A stretch of 21,991 nucleotides of DNA from an uncultured Oscillibacter sp. (GTDB lineage: Bacteria; Bacillota; Clostridia; Oscillospirales; Oscillospiraceae), in NCBI GenBank assembly GCA_902490355.1, contig CABUDN010000025.1:1-21991 (forward strand). The letters run 5' to 3'. Under the pieces are notes generated by a model. That model did not search any database and had not been told where the DNA came from. It was given only the letters and a program-made list of their open reading frames with translations. Positions 1-7,700 of the stretch are shown here, piece by piece. The translations under genes were made by a program, and so were the position numbers. Every line of letters starts with the position of its first letter. Position 1 is the stretch's first letter.

Positions 1-39
1 ATGCACCAACTGCGACATGAGAAAGGAATGCTGAAATGA
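1..39 (+). CDS. C-terminal end of an upstream gene (partial, cut by the window)
   Basis: The first 39 bases read as 12 sense codons followed by TGA at 37-39, and this stop overlaps the ATG of the next gene (ATGA, 36-39). Four-base overlaps of this kind also occur further along the same operon, so this is probably the last 12 codons of an upstream co-transcribed gene. The residues are too few to identify it. The alternative is that these bases are only a leader containing the ribosome binding site AAAGGA (22-27) of the following gene. Confidence 0.4.
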   Translation: MHQLRHEKGMLK

Positions 40-1214
40 AACGACTTCTGACTTTGCTGACTGCTGCGGCACTGATGCTGGGCCTGACCGCCTGCGGCGC
101 CGCGCCCCAAACCCAGGAGGCGGAAACCGGTTCCGGTGCCGCTGAGACCCGGATCGTCACCGATGTATGGAACCGGGAGGTGGAGATCCCCGCCCAGGTG
201 GAGTCCATTGTGTGTCTGGGATCCATGGCTCCCCGTTTTGCCGCCTATCTGGATGTGGTGGATATGATGGTGGGCGCCGAGGACATGGACATTGAGGCCA
301 TGTCCGTCCGTTATGATTACAGCCCTGTCTACCACGACCAGCTGGCGCAGCTGCCTTCCGTGGGTGCAGGCGGCGGCAGCGGCGAGAACAATGGCTATCC
401 CGAGCAGATTATCCAGGTCAATCCCGACGTCATCCTGGCGGGATTTTCCGCTGAGGCTGCCGACGAGCTCCAGCGTCAGACCGGCATTCCGGTGGTCAGT
501 GTCCGCTATCGCACCCAGGCCTTCATCGATGAGGGCTTCTACGAGACGCTGCGGCTGTTTGCCGATGTGGTGGGGGCTCAGGACCGCTGTGAGGAGGTAC
601 TCTCCTTCATCGATGCGTGCAAGGCGGATCTGGAGCAGCGCACCGCAGACGTGCCCGAGGAAAACAAGCCTGCCGTCTACACCGGTGCCGTCACCTTCAA
701 CGGCCGCCACGGCTTTCCCTTTACCTATGTGAACTTCCCGCCGTTTTTGGCCGTCCACGCCAACAATGTGGCCGATGAGTTTTTGGAGAGCGTCACCGGT
801 GAGGCCCTTCAGACCGCCCAGGAATCCGGCACCGCCTATGTGGGACAGAACGGCTTTGAAGTGGACCTGGAGCAGATTCTCCAGTGGGATCCCGATATCA
901 TTTTCCTGGACCCCAGCAACATGGACCTGGTCAACGACGAGTACCGCAGCAACCCGGGGTTCTTTGACTCCCTCCGGGCCGTTCAGGAGGGACAGGTCTA
1001 CACCATGCCCTCTTCCAACTCCGCCGGGCCCAACATCACCTACCTGCTCATCAATGCCTATTACGCGGGAATTGTGCTCTATCCCGACCGCTTTGCCGAT
1101 GTGGATATCCGGGAAAAGGGCGGCGAGATTATGGAGGCCATGCTGGGACAGGATTTCTTCGACCAGATGGAGGCTGGAGGCCTTTATTACGGTACCATTA
1201 CGATAGGGGAATGA
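36..1214 (+). CDS. ABC transporter substrate-binding lipoprotein (FepB/BtuF class, probable nickel or nickel-chelate importer)
   Basis: This is a 392-residue extracellular solute-binding lipoprotein. The N-terminus has a charged start, a hydrophobic stretch and a lipobox ending LTAC, with Cys20 as the lipidated residue. The mature part has the features of the periplasmic-binding family used for iron-siderophore and cobalamin import: an early segment about a mapped place name of the ligand (residues about 40-70, IVCLGSMAPRF), a middle stretch of the type QIIQVNPDVILAG, and a second-lobe segment QILQWDPDIIFLD. The start has AAAGGA eight bases upstream. It is followed after four bases by the permease gene, and then by the ATPase. 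The transporter class cannot by itself give the substrate. The three nickel-pincer genes downstream make nickel the most likely cargo; iron chelate, cobalamin, molybdate or tungstate remain possible. Confidence 0.85.
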   Translation: MKRLLTLLTAAALMLGLTACGAAPQTQEAETGSGAAETRIVTDVWNREVEIPAQVESIVCLGSMAPRFAAYLDVVDMMVGAEDMDIEAMSVRYDYSPVYHDQLAQLPSVGAGGGSGENNGYPEQIIQVNPDVILAGFSAEAADELQRQTGIPVVSVRYRTQAFIDEGFYETLRLFADVVGAQDRCEEVLSFIDACKADLEQRTADVPEENKPAVYTGAVTFNGRHGFPFTYVNFPPFLAVHANNVADEFLESVTGEALQTAQESGTAYVGQNGFEVDLEQILQWDPDIIFLDPSNMDLVNDEYRSNPGFFDSLRAVQEGQVYTMPSSNSAGPNITYLLINAYYAGIVLYPDRFADVDIREKGGEIMEAMLGQDFFDQMEAGGLYYGTITIGE

Positions 1215-1218
1215 ATGC

Positions 1219-2298
1219 ATGAAAAAAGACCAGATGGCGGAGCTCTCCGCACCTTACCGGCAGTATGTCCGGCGAAAATGGGGCTTCGTGGCGATTTGCG
1301 CCGCGGTCATGGCCCTGGCCTGCCTGGCATCGCTGGCAGCAGGCTCCGCCGGTCTGAGTCTGGGGCAGATTCTGGGGGCTCTGGTCGGATATGGCAGCCG
1401 GGAGACCCTGACCATCATCTGGAATGTCCGGATGCCGCGCATTGCCGCCGCTGTGGTGGTGGGGGCGGCTCTGGCCATGTCCGGATGCGTGATGCAAAAT
1501 GTCCTGCGCAATCCTCTGGCTTCCGCGTCCACTTTGGGTGTCTCGCAGGGCGCGTCCTTCGGCGCCGCTGTGGCCATCATCTGTTTGGGGGCCGGGAGTC
1601 AAATCAACTCCGGCGGCTCTTCTGCCGCATTGACCATTTCCAACCCCTATCTCGTCACCGCCTGTGCGTTTTTGGGCGGTATGGCCACCACCGTACTGAT
1701 TCTGGCCCTCTCCCGGGTCCGGGGCGTCACCCCCTCCACCATGGTCCTGGCCGGTGTGGCCATCAGCTCCATGTTCACCGGCGGCACCACTTTGGTGCAA
1801 TACTTCGCCGACGACGTCATGGTGGCCACCGTGGTGTACTGGACCTTCGGCAGCCTGGGGCGGGCCGGGTGGCAGGAGATTGCTCTCATCGGTCTATTGT
1901 GTCTGCTGGCCCTGGCGTTCTTCCTCTTCCACCGCTGGAATTACAACGCCATGGAAAGCGGTATCCACACCGCCCGCAGCCTGGGTGTACCGGTGGAATT
2001 CCTGATTCCGGCCAGCATGGCGGTATGCGCCCTGATTGCCTCCGTTTCCGTGGCTTTCGTGGGCTGCATCAGCTTTATCGGCCTCATTGCGTCCCACATC
2101 ATGCGGGTGTTTGTGGGCAATGATTACCGCTTCCTGATTCCCTGCTCCGCCATGGCGGGAGCCGTGCTGCTGCTGGCTTCCGACATCGCCTGCCGGATCC
2201 TGATTCCGCCGGTGGTGTTGCCCATCGGCGCCCTGACATCCTTCCTGGGTGCACCGCTGTTTTTGTATCTCATCATGAAACGGGGGAGTGTCAAATGA
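1219..2298 (+). CDS. ABC transporter permease, FecCD/BtuC family
   Basis: This 359-residue polytopic membrane protein has the length and motifs of the FecCD/BtuC permeases that work with FepB/BtuF-type binding proteins. Visible family features are LRMPR-like text in the first periplasmic turn (here WNVRMPRIAAAVVVGAALA), the segment NPLASASTLGVSQGASFGA, and a C-terminal half with FVGCISFIGLIASHIMR followed by LIPCSAMAGAVLLLASD. These last two include the cytoplasmic coupling region that contacts the ATPase. About nine to ten hydrophobic helices can be seen. AGGGGA lies seven bases before the ATG. The stop overlaps the ATG of the ATPase (ATGA), which indicates translational coupling. Substrate specificity is inferred only from the lar genes downstream. 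Confidence 0.9.
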   Translation: MKKDQMAELSAPYRQYVRRKWGFVAICAAVMALACLASLAAGSAGLSLGQILGALVGYGSRETLTIIWNVRMPRIAAAVVVGAALAMSGCVMQNVLRNPLASASTLGVSQGASFGAAVAIICLGAGSQINSGGSSAALTISNPYLVTACAFLGGMATTVLILALSRVRGVTPSTMVLAGVAISSMFTGGTTLVQYFADDVMVATVVYWTFGSLGRAGWQEIALIGLLCLLALAFFLFHRWNYNAMESGIHTARSLGVPVEFLIPASMAVCALIASVSVAFVGCISFIGLIASHIMRVFVGNDYRFLIPCSAMAGAVLLLASDIACRILIPPVVLPIGALTSFLGAPLFLYLIMKRGSVK

Positions 2299-3044
2299 TC
2301 GAAGTGCAGAACCTGTCCTTTTCTTACGGCCATCATCCGGTGCTCTCCCATGTGGGATTTACCGCCCAGAGCGGTGAGTGCGTGGGCATTCTGGGCAACA
2401 ACGGCGCCGGAAAGAGCACCCTCATCACCTGTATCAACCGCATCCGCACCCCGGACAGCGGCAGTGTCCTCATTGACGGCAAGGCTGTGGGGAGTATGTC
2501 CCGCCGGGAATTGGCCCGGAGCGTGGCGTATGTTGCCCAGAAAAACGAGATGAGCCAGACCACCGTCTTTGACTGTGTGCTGCTGGGGCGCAAGCCCTAC
2601 ATCCGCTGGGCTGTGGGGGAGGAGGACCTGCGGCTGTGCACCGCCATGATCCATCGGGTAGGCCTGGAGGCTCTGGAGCTGCGCAGCCTGGATGAGCTTT
2701 CCGGCGGTGAGCTGCAAAAGGTCATGCTGGCCCGGGCTCTGGTGCAGAGACCCAAAGTGCTGCTGCTGGATGAACCCACCAGCAATCTGGATCCCCGGAA
2801 TCAGTACGAGATGATGGAACTGGTCCGGGAGGTGGCCCGGGAACAGCACATTACGGTGCTGATCGTCATCCATGATCTGAATCTGGCCCTGCGCTACTGC
2901 GACCGCTTTTTCTTCCTCAAAGACGGCAGCGGGTACCGGTACGGAGGAATGGAAGTGGTGGATCAATCTACGATTGAATCCGTTTACGGCGTGTGCGCCA
3001 AAGTTATGGATGTGGGCGGCCGGCGGATTGTGATTATCGAATGA
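2295..3044 (+). CDS. ABC transporter ATP-binding protein, FepC/BtuD class
   Basis: This 249-residue cytoplasmic ATPase powers the importer formed with the two preceding genes. All catalytic motifs are intact: Walker A GNNGAGKST (about residues 34-42), Q-loop in VAYVAQKNE (about 79-84), signature LSGGE (135-139), Walker B VLLLDE (155-160) followed by the D-loop, and the switch histidine in VIHDLN (His193). The length is normal for the family. The ATG overlaps the permease stop. The next gene follows after 15 bases that contain AAAGGAG, so the FmdE-like gene is very probably on the same transcript. Confidence 0.93.
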   Translation: MIEVQNLSFSYGHHPVLSHVGFTAQSGECVGILGNNGAGKSTLITCINRIRTPDSGSVLIDGKAVGSMSRRELARSVAYVAQKNEMSQTTVFDCVLLGRKPYIRWAVGEEDLRLCTAMIHRVGLEALELRSLDELSGGELQKVMLARALVQRPKVLLLDEPTSNLDPRNQYEMMELVREVAREQHITVLIVIHDLNLALRYCDRFFFLKDGSGYRYGGMEVVDQSTIESVYGVCAKVMDVGGRRIVIIE

Positions 3045-3059
3045 CAAAGGAGTAAGTTT

Positions 3060-3581
3060 ATGACGGATTGGGAAAAATGTGTGGCCTTCCACGGTCACGC
3101 CTGCGGCGGACTGACCATCGGGTACAAGGCTGCCCAGTATGCCGCGCGGCTGCTGGATCTTCCGGATTGCACCGATGAAGAGACGGTGTGCATCAGCGAG
3201 AACGATGCCTGCGGCGTGGATGCCATTCAGGTGCTGCTGGGATGCAGCATCGGCAAGGGAAATCTCCTCTTTCACATGACCGGCAAGCAGGCCTTTTCCT
3301 TCTATCATCGCGGTACCGGAAAATCCGTGCGGCTGGTGCTTCGGGACAAGCCCGGAGAGATGAGCCGGGAGGAGTCCTTCCAATACTACCAGAGCCGGGA
3401 GCCGGAGGAGCTTTTCGACGTCAAGCCCACCCGCATTGCCCTGCCGGAGCGGGCACGGCTCTTTGATTCCTATATCTGCGCCGGCTGCGGGGAGCGCACC
3501 GGTGCCAACTGGATCCGGATGCACGAGGGAAAACCCCTTTGCCCCGACTGCTATCCGACCTATGACCGCTTCCGGGTGTGA
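3060..3581 (+). CDS. FmdE-family protein with C-terminal zinc ribbon
   Basis: A 173-residue soluble protein of the FmdE/TraR-like family, named after subunit E found near formylmethanofuran dehydrogenase genes. The N-terminal domain begins with the family hallmark FHGHACGG (His11, His13, Cys15) and continues with conserved cysteines at 44, 51 and 62 (CISENDACGVDAIQVLLGC), a likely metal-binding fold. A C-terminal zinc ribbon is formed by CAGC (140-143) and CPDC (161-164). AAAGGAG precedes the ATG by seven bases. The gene sits between the ABC ATPase and larE, and its stop region is close to larE. No methanogenesis-type enzyme is present, so the archaeal name is not a function. A metal carrier or chaperone role in nickel delivery is an inference from position and from the Cys/His content. 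No biochemical role of bacterial members is established as far as I know. Confidence 0.8.
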   Translation: MTDWEKCVAFHGHACGGLTIGYKAAQYAARLLDLPDCTDEETVCISENDACGVDAIQVLLGCSIGKGNLLFHMTGKQAFSFYHRGTGKSVRLVLRDKPGEMSREESFQYYQSREPEELFDVKPTRIALPERARLFDSYICAGCGERTGANWIRMHEGKPLCPDCYPTYDRFRV

Positions 3582-3637
3582 AATCGGTCCGGTGGGATCC
3601 CGGAAGGGCCATTTCAAATCTGCGGAGGAACCAAACC

Positions 3638-4387
3638 ATGACGCTGGAAACTTTTTTTCACGAAAATTCCCGGGTGGCGCTGGCCTTTTCCGGGGGCGTG
3701 GACTCGGCCTATCTGCTCTACGCCGCCCGGGCCTGCGGCGCCCAGGTTCGGGCCTATTACGTCCAGACCGCTTTTCAGCCCGCTTTTGAGCGGGAGGATG
3801 CCCTGCGCCTTGCCCGGGAGCTGGGCGCGGAGATGACGGTGCTGCCCCTGAACATTCTGGACCGGGAGGAGGTCTGCTCCAATCCGCCGGAGCGTTGCTA
3901 TCACTGCAAGCGGGCAATCTTCTCCGCCATTTTGTCTGCTGCCGCAGCAGACGGGTTCAGCTTGGTTATAGACGGCACCAACGCCTCCGACGACGCCGGG
4001 GACCGTCCCGGCATGCGGGCTCTGCGGGAGCTGTCCGTCCGGTCTCCCCTGCGGGAGTGCGGCTTGACCAAGGCGGAGATCCGCGCCCGGTCCCGGGAGG
4101 CGGGACTGTTTACCTGGGACAAGCCTGCCTACGCCTGTCTGGCAACCCGGATTCCCACCGGGGAGGCGATTACGGCCGAAAAGCTGGCCGCTACCGAAGC
4201 TGCCGAAGCAGAACTGGCCGCTCTGGGCTTTTCTGATTTCCGGGTGCGGCTGCTGGACGGCTGTGCGCGGATTCAGGTCCGGCCGGAACAGCTGGCACTG
4301 GTGCTGGAACAGCGGGAGAAGATTCTCCAAAAACTCAAGCAGTACTACCGTGCGGTGGTGCTGGATCTGGAGGTGCGCGGTGAATAA
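3638..4387 (+). CDS. larE: LarE, ATP-dependent sulfur transferase of nickel-pincer nucleotide synthesis
   Basis: LarE adenylates the carboxylates of pyridinium-3,5-biscarboxylic acid mononucleotide and replaces them with thiocarboxylates, giving the nickel ligand of the NPN cofactor. The 249-residue protein starts with the PP-loop SGGVDS (residues 18-23), followed by the LarE signatures NPPERCYHCK (Cys87, Cys90), DGTNASD and DKPAYACLATRIPTG (Cys167). The reading frame is open from a GTG at 3578 that overlaps the FmdE stop. I place the start at the ATG 3638 because GGAGG lies nine bases before it and because the protein then begins as other LarE proteins do. The cysteine set matches the three-cysteine LarE type rather than the single sacrificial-cysteine type of Lactiplantibacillus. 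The stop overlaps the GTG of larB. Confidence 0.93.
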   Translation: MTLETFFHENSRVALAFSGGVDSAYLLYAARACGAQVRAYYVQTAFQPAFEREDALRLARELGAEMTVLPLNILDREEVCSNPPERCYHCKRAIFSAILSAAAADGFSLVIDGTNASDDAGDRPGMRALRELSVRSPLRECGLTKAEIRARSREAGLFTWDKPAYACLATRIPTGEAITAEKLAATEAAEAELAALGFSDFRVRLLDGCARIQVRPEQLALVLEQREKILQKLKQYYRAVVLDLEVRGE

Positions 4388-5147
4388 CGAGATCAAACAG
4401 ATTTTAGAGGCGGTCAGCGCCGGAGAGATGAGCGTGGACGAGGCGCTGCTCAAAGTCAAGCGGGCGCCCTTTGAAGACATCGGCTACGCCAAGGTGGACC
4501 TGCACCGCAAGATCCGGCAGGGGGCCGCGGAAGTGATCTACGGCGCGGGCAAGACCCCGGAGCAAATCTGCGGCATTGTACAGGTCATGCGGGACAACGG
4601 ACAGGACTCGATCCTCATCACCCGGATGTCCCCGGAGGCGGCTCAGGCGGTGGCGGCTGTTCACCCCATGGAGTATCACGCGGAGGCCCGGGTGGGCATA
4701 CTGGGCAAACTTCCCCGGCCCAGCGGTCTGGGTAAGATTGTGGTGGCCACCGGCGGCACCAGCGATGTACCGGTGGCGGAAGAGGCGGCTCTCACTGCCC
4801 AGGTGCTGGGTAATGAGGTGGTGCGCCTTTACGATGTGGGTGTGGCGGGGCTGCACCGGACTCTGGCCCATCTGGACGAGATCATGACCGCCAGCGTCAT
4901 TATCGCCATTGCCGGCATGGAAGGAGCTCTGGCCAGCGTCATCGGCGGACTGGCCGACTGTCCGGTGATCGCCGTGCCCACCAGCGTGGGATACGGCGCG
5001 TCCTTCCATGGCTTGTCGGCATTGCTCTCCATGCTCAATTCCTGCGCCAGCGGCGTGTCCGTGGTCAATATTGACAACGGTTTCGGTGCCGGATATCTGG
5101 CCAGCATGATCAACCATATGGATGGAAAAAGGAGCGCTGAGGGATGA
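4380..5147 (+). CDS. larB: LarB, nicotinic acid adenine dinucleotide carboxylase/hydrolase
   Basis: LarB carries out the first step of nickel-pincer nucleotide synthesis: it carboxylates the pyridine ring of NaAD and cleaves the phosphoanhydride, giving P2CMN. The 255-residue protein has the family's short N-terminal helical part (residues 1-35, ILEAVSAGEMSVDEAL) and a PurE/AIRC-like domain with VVATGGTSDVPVAEEA (121-136), AGMEGALASVIGGL and the glycine-rich VPTSVGYGAS. Cys202 in the LNSCASG motif probably corresponds to the cysteine that forms the covalent NaAD adduct in the Lactiplantibacillus enzyme (known family chemistry, alignment by eye). I chose the GTG at 4380, eight bases inside larE, because the conserved N-terminus begins there. 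A longer frame from 4263 exists but would only duplicate larE sequence. The stop overlaps the larC ATG. Confidence 0.93.
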   Translation: MNNEIKQILEAVSAGEMSVDEALLKVKRAPFEDIGYAKVDLHRKIRQGAAEVIYGAGKTPEQICGIVQVMRDNGQDSILITRMSPEAAQAVAAVHPMEYHAEARVGILGKLPRPSGLGKIVVATGGTSDVPVAEEAALTAQVLGNEVVRLYDVGVAGLHRTLAHLDEIMTASVIIAIAGMEGALASVIGGLADCPVIAVPTSVGYGASFHGLSALLSMLNSCASGVSVVNIDNGFGAGYLASMINHMDGKRSAEG

Positions 5148-6562
5148 AAACACTGTATCTGGACTGCGGAATGGGCGCGGCCGGCGATATGCTTGCTGCC
5201 GCGCTGCTGGAGCTGCTGCCGGACCCGGATGGGTTTTTGCGGGAGTTCAATGCACTGGGTATCCCCGGCGTTCGGGCGGAGCGGGAGCGCGCTGTCAAAT
5301 GCGGAATTACCGGCACGCATCTGCGCATCTGTGTGGACGGCGAGGAAGAGGAAAGCCACGATGTGGCCTGCGGCCGGAGCGAGGGCGCAGAGCTCCATGA
5401 GCACGGTCACGGCCATGATCACGATCATAGCCACGGCCATGATCACGAGCATGACCACGGCCATGAGCACGAGCACGACCACGAGCACGAGCACGACCAC
5501 GAGCACGAGCACGACCACGAGCACGACCACGAGCACGACCACGAGCACGATCATGACCATGAACATGCCCATGATCACGACCATGAGCACGCACATCACC
5601 ATGACCATGCGCATGGTCACAGCCACACCAGTCTGGGGGACATTGCCCATCTGGTGCGGGACCATCTGAACCTGCCGGAGCGTGTGCGCGAGGATGTGCT
5701 GGCGGTCTACGGCCTCATTGCCCAGGCGGAGAGCCATGCCCACGGTATGCCGGTAGAGCAGATCCACTTCCATGAGGTGGGAACGATGGATGCTGTGGCG
5801 GATATCACGGCAGTGTGCCTGCTGATGCACCATCTGGGACCCGATGAGGTGGTGGCTTCTCCCATACATGTGGGCAGCGGACAGGTCCGCTGTGCCCACG
5901 GAATTTTGCCCGTGCCCGCGCCTGCCACTGCGTATATTCTTCAGGGAGTGCCGGTATACGGCGGTAGCATTCAGGGAGAGCTGTGCACTCCCACGGGTGC
6001 GGCGCTGCTCAAGCATTTTGTGACCCGGTTCGATTCCATGCCCGCTATGCGTACCCGGGCGATTGGTTACGGCATGGGCAAGAAGGACTTTCCCCAGGCC
6101 AACTGTGTGCGGGCTATGCTGGGCGACTCTGAGGATCGGACCGATTCCGTGGCGGAGCTTTCCTGCAATGTGGACGACATGACTGCTGAACAGATCGGCT
6201 ACGCCATGGAGTGCCTGCTCTCCCAGGGGGCATTGGACGTGTTCACCATCCCGGTGGGAATGAAAAAATCCCGCCCCGGCACGCTGATCCGCGTCCTGTG
6301 CCGGGAACAGGACCGGGAACACATGGTGGAGCTGCTCTTCCGGCACACCTCTACCCTGGGCATCCGGGAGACTATGGCCCGGCGCTATGTGCTGGACCGC
6401 ACTCTGGAGACCCTCTCCACGCCCTACGGTACCGTACGCCGGAAGGTTTCCACGGGGTACGGTGTCACCCGGTCCAAGCTGGAATACGAGGACCTGGCCC
6501 GGATCGCCTCGGAGAAGGGGATGAGCATCGAGGCTCTGCGGGCGGCCATCGAGAATCTCTGA
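5144..6562 (+). CDS. larC: LarC, nickel insertase of nickel-pincer nucleotide synthesis, with a very long histidine tract
   Basis: LarC inserts nickel into the thiolated dinucleotide precursor (a CTP-dependent cyclometallase in the studied enzyme), producing the NPN cofactor. The 472-residue protein starts with MKTLYLDCGMGAAGDM, typical of LarC. It has a core motif HFHEVGTMDAVADI (about residues 208-221) and a C-terminal LarC2 part starting near LSCNVDDMTAEQIGYAM (about 339-355) with VGMKKSRPGT (371-380). In Lactiplantibacillus the two halves are joined by programmed frameshifting; here they are in one continuous frame. Residues 85-161 are a low-complexity tract with 40 histidines alternating mainly with Asp and Glu, a probable nickel store. 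The ATG overlaps the larB stop (ATGA). A terminator follows 15 bases after the stop. No larA-type client gene is in the window. Confidence 0.95.
   Translation: MKTLYLDCGMGAAGDMLAAALLELLPDPDGFLREFNALGIPGVRAERERAVKCGITGTHLRICVDGEEEESHDVACGRSEGAELHEHGHGHDHDHSHGHDHEHDHGHEHEHDHEHEHDHEHEHDHEHDHEHDHEHDHDHEHAHDHDHEHAHHHDHAHGHSHTSLGDIAHLVRDHLNLPERVREDVLAVYGLIAQAESHAHGMPVEQIHFHEVGTMDAVADITAVCLLMHHLGPDEVVASPIHVGSGQVRCAHGILPVPAPATAYILQGVPVYGGSIQGELCTPTGAALLKHFVTRFDSMPAMRTRAIGYGMGKKDFPQANCVRAMLGDSEDRTDSVAELSCNVDDMTAEQIGYAMECLLSQGALDVFTIPVGMKKSRPGTLIRVLCREQDREHMVELLFRHTSTLGIRETMARRYVLDRTLETLSTPYGTVRRKVSTGYGVTRSKLEYEDLARIASEKGMSIEALRAAIENL
5396..5626 (+). repeat. In-frame tandem repeat coding for the LarC histidine-rich tract
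   Basis: These 231 bases encode residues 85-161 of LarC. The core (about 5455-5555) is built from near-identical 6-base units (CACGAG and CACGAC) arranged in 12- and 18-base higher-order units. The flanks use CAT and GAT codons more often and are less regular. This suggests recent expansion of the core by slippage or recombination inside an older His-rich linker. The tract stays in frame throughout because every unit is a multiple of three. Confidence 0.9.
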
Positions 6563-6577
6563 CATCCGCATAAAACA

Positions 6578-6613
6578 AAAAAGGAGCCGGGGAATCCTCC
6601 CCGGCTCCTTTTT
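6578..6613. terminator. Bidirectional intrinsic terminator between larC and the AAA+ ATPase gene
   Basis: A 16-bp perfect stem (6578-6593 with 6598-6613), with a GC-rich core GGAGCCGGGG and a four-base loop, is flanked by A5 on one side and T5 on the other. It can therefore stop transcripts from both the lar operon (plus) and the apbE operon (minus). The stop codon of the minus-strand gene begins one base further on. Confidence 0.92.
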
Positions 6614-6614
6614 G

Positions 6615-7694
6615 TCAGGATTCTGTTTTGGGTACGTTTGCTTCTGCCATGCCTGCGGCGGCTGCCGCCACGTCTTCGCCAGTCAGTTCCATCAGCATCT
6701 CGCGGGTAGGGGCATCGGCCGATGCGAGGCGGTTGGCCTGCTGCACCAGAACCCGTTCGAAGAGGTTCCGCACGCCCCGGGCATTGCCGAAGGAGATTCC
6801 GTCTGTATCAGCGGACTCCAGGGCGCGGCGCACCTGGTCCCGGGCCTCCGGGGTCAGCGTGTAGCAGCCTTTGCGGCACTGCATGTCGAAAATCGCGCAC
6901 AGTTCCTCCACCGTATAGTCCGCAAAGTGCAAAAACCGGTTGAACCGGGATTCCAGCCCTGGGTTGGAGTGGATGAAGTCCTCCATCAGATCTTCGTACC
7001 CCGCCACGATCACCACCAGATCATCCCGGTGGTCTTCCATGGCCTTCAAAATGGTATCGATGGCTTCCTGGCCGAAATCCTGTCCGCCTTTGCCGCTTAG
7101 AGCATAAGCCTCGTCGATGAACAATACGCCGCCCAGCGCCTTTTCTATGACCTGGGTGGTCTTGAGAGCCGTCTGGCCCACATAGCCTGCTACCAGGCCA
7201 CTGCGGTCGACTTCCACCAGTTGCCCCTTGGAGAGAATGCCCAGGGTATGATAGACCCGGGCCATGATCCGGGCCACCGTGGTTTTGCCGGTGCCGGGGT
7301 TGCCGGAGAACACCATGTGCAGCGACAGCTCTGGTGTGGGCAGGTCATGGTCCCGGCGCATCTGATGGACCCGCACCAGATTGATGAGATTATGCACCTC
7401 TTCCTTAACGGCAGCAAGGCCGATATAGCCGTCCAACTCCGCCAGAATCGTTTCCAGCGGCTCCGGTTCCTGAACGGCCGCTTCCTGCGGCTGGGGGGTC
7501 TCTGCCTGGGTCGGAGCGGCGTCCGCACTCTGGCGGGGCCTCTCTGGCGCTGTCGGCTCTTTCGCAGAAGATGGCTCGCTGGGAAGGGGAGCGCCCCAGA
7601 AATCCTGTCCCATCCGGGCCAGGTTGTGCTCGATCATCCGGCGAATGACTTCCATTTGCTGCGCCAGAAGTTCTTCCCGTTTTTGTTCATCCAT
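6615..7694 (-). CDS. AAA+ ATPase of the CbbX/SpoVK family
   Basis: A 359-residue cytoplasmic ATPase. Residues 1-30 form a charged helix. Residues 35-80 are a Pro/Ala/Glu-rich linker. From about residue 84 there is a single AAA+ module with LDGYIGLAAVKEEV, Walker A GNPGTGKT (131-138), a pore-loop-like GYVGQ (170-174), Walker B LFIDEA (181-186), sensor-type IVAGYED and an arginine-finger region in NPGLESRFNR. Relatives include the Rubisco activase CbbX and the sporulation protein SpoVK; there is no Rubisco here, so those names are family labels only. The start has AAAGGA nine bases upstream, and the preceding gene's stop is seven bases away, so it is the last gene of the apbE operon. The protein it remodels is unknown. 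Confidence 0.85.
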   Translation of the reverse strand: MDEQKREELLAQQMEVIRRMIEHNLARMGQDFWGAPLPSEPSSAKEPTAPERPRQSADAAPTQAETPQPQEAAVQEPEPLETILAELDGYIGLAAVKEEVHNLINLVRVHQMRRDHDLPTPELSLHMVFSGNPGTGKTTVARIMARVYHTLGILSKGQLVEVDRSGLVAGYVGQTALKTTQVIEKALGGVLFIDEAYALSGKGGQDFGQEAIDTILKAMEDHRDDLVVIVAGYEDLMEDFIHSNPGLESRFNRFLHFADYTVEELCAIFDMQCRKGCYTLTPEARDQVRRALESADTDGISFGNARGVRNLFERVLVQQANRLASADAPTREMLMELTGEDVAAAAAGMAEANVPKTES

Positions 7695-7700
7695 CCCGGT

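Noticed and set aside
1215..2123. Plus-strand frame of 302 residues overlapping the permease in another frame
   Set aside because: The permease frame has clear FecCD motifs; the other frame is rich in Arg, Gly and His as expected for a shifted GC-rich gene.
2124..3917. Long minus-strand open frame (597 residues) opposite the ABC, FmdE and larE genes
   Set aside because: It is antisense to well-identified genes, has low-complexity Pro/Gly/His content, and reflects GC-rich codon bias.
5455..5555. Regular repeats that look like a CRISPR array
   Set aside because: The units are six bases, in frame and inside larC, with no spacers of unique sequence.
5144..6562. Programmed frameshift in larC as in Lactiplantibacillus
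   Set aside because: The N- and C-terminal halves are in one uninterrupted frame, so no frameshift is needed here.
4829..6571. Long minus-strand open frame (580 residues) opposite larB and larC
   Set aside because: It lies antisense to two strongly supported genes; its Val/Met-rich stretch is only the reverse complement of the histidine repeat, and it has no family motif.
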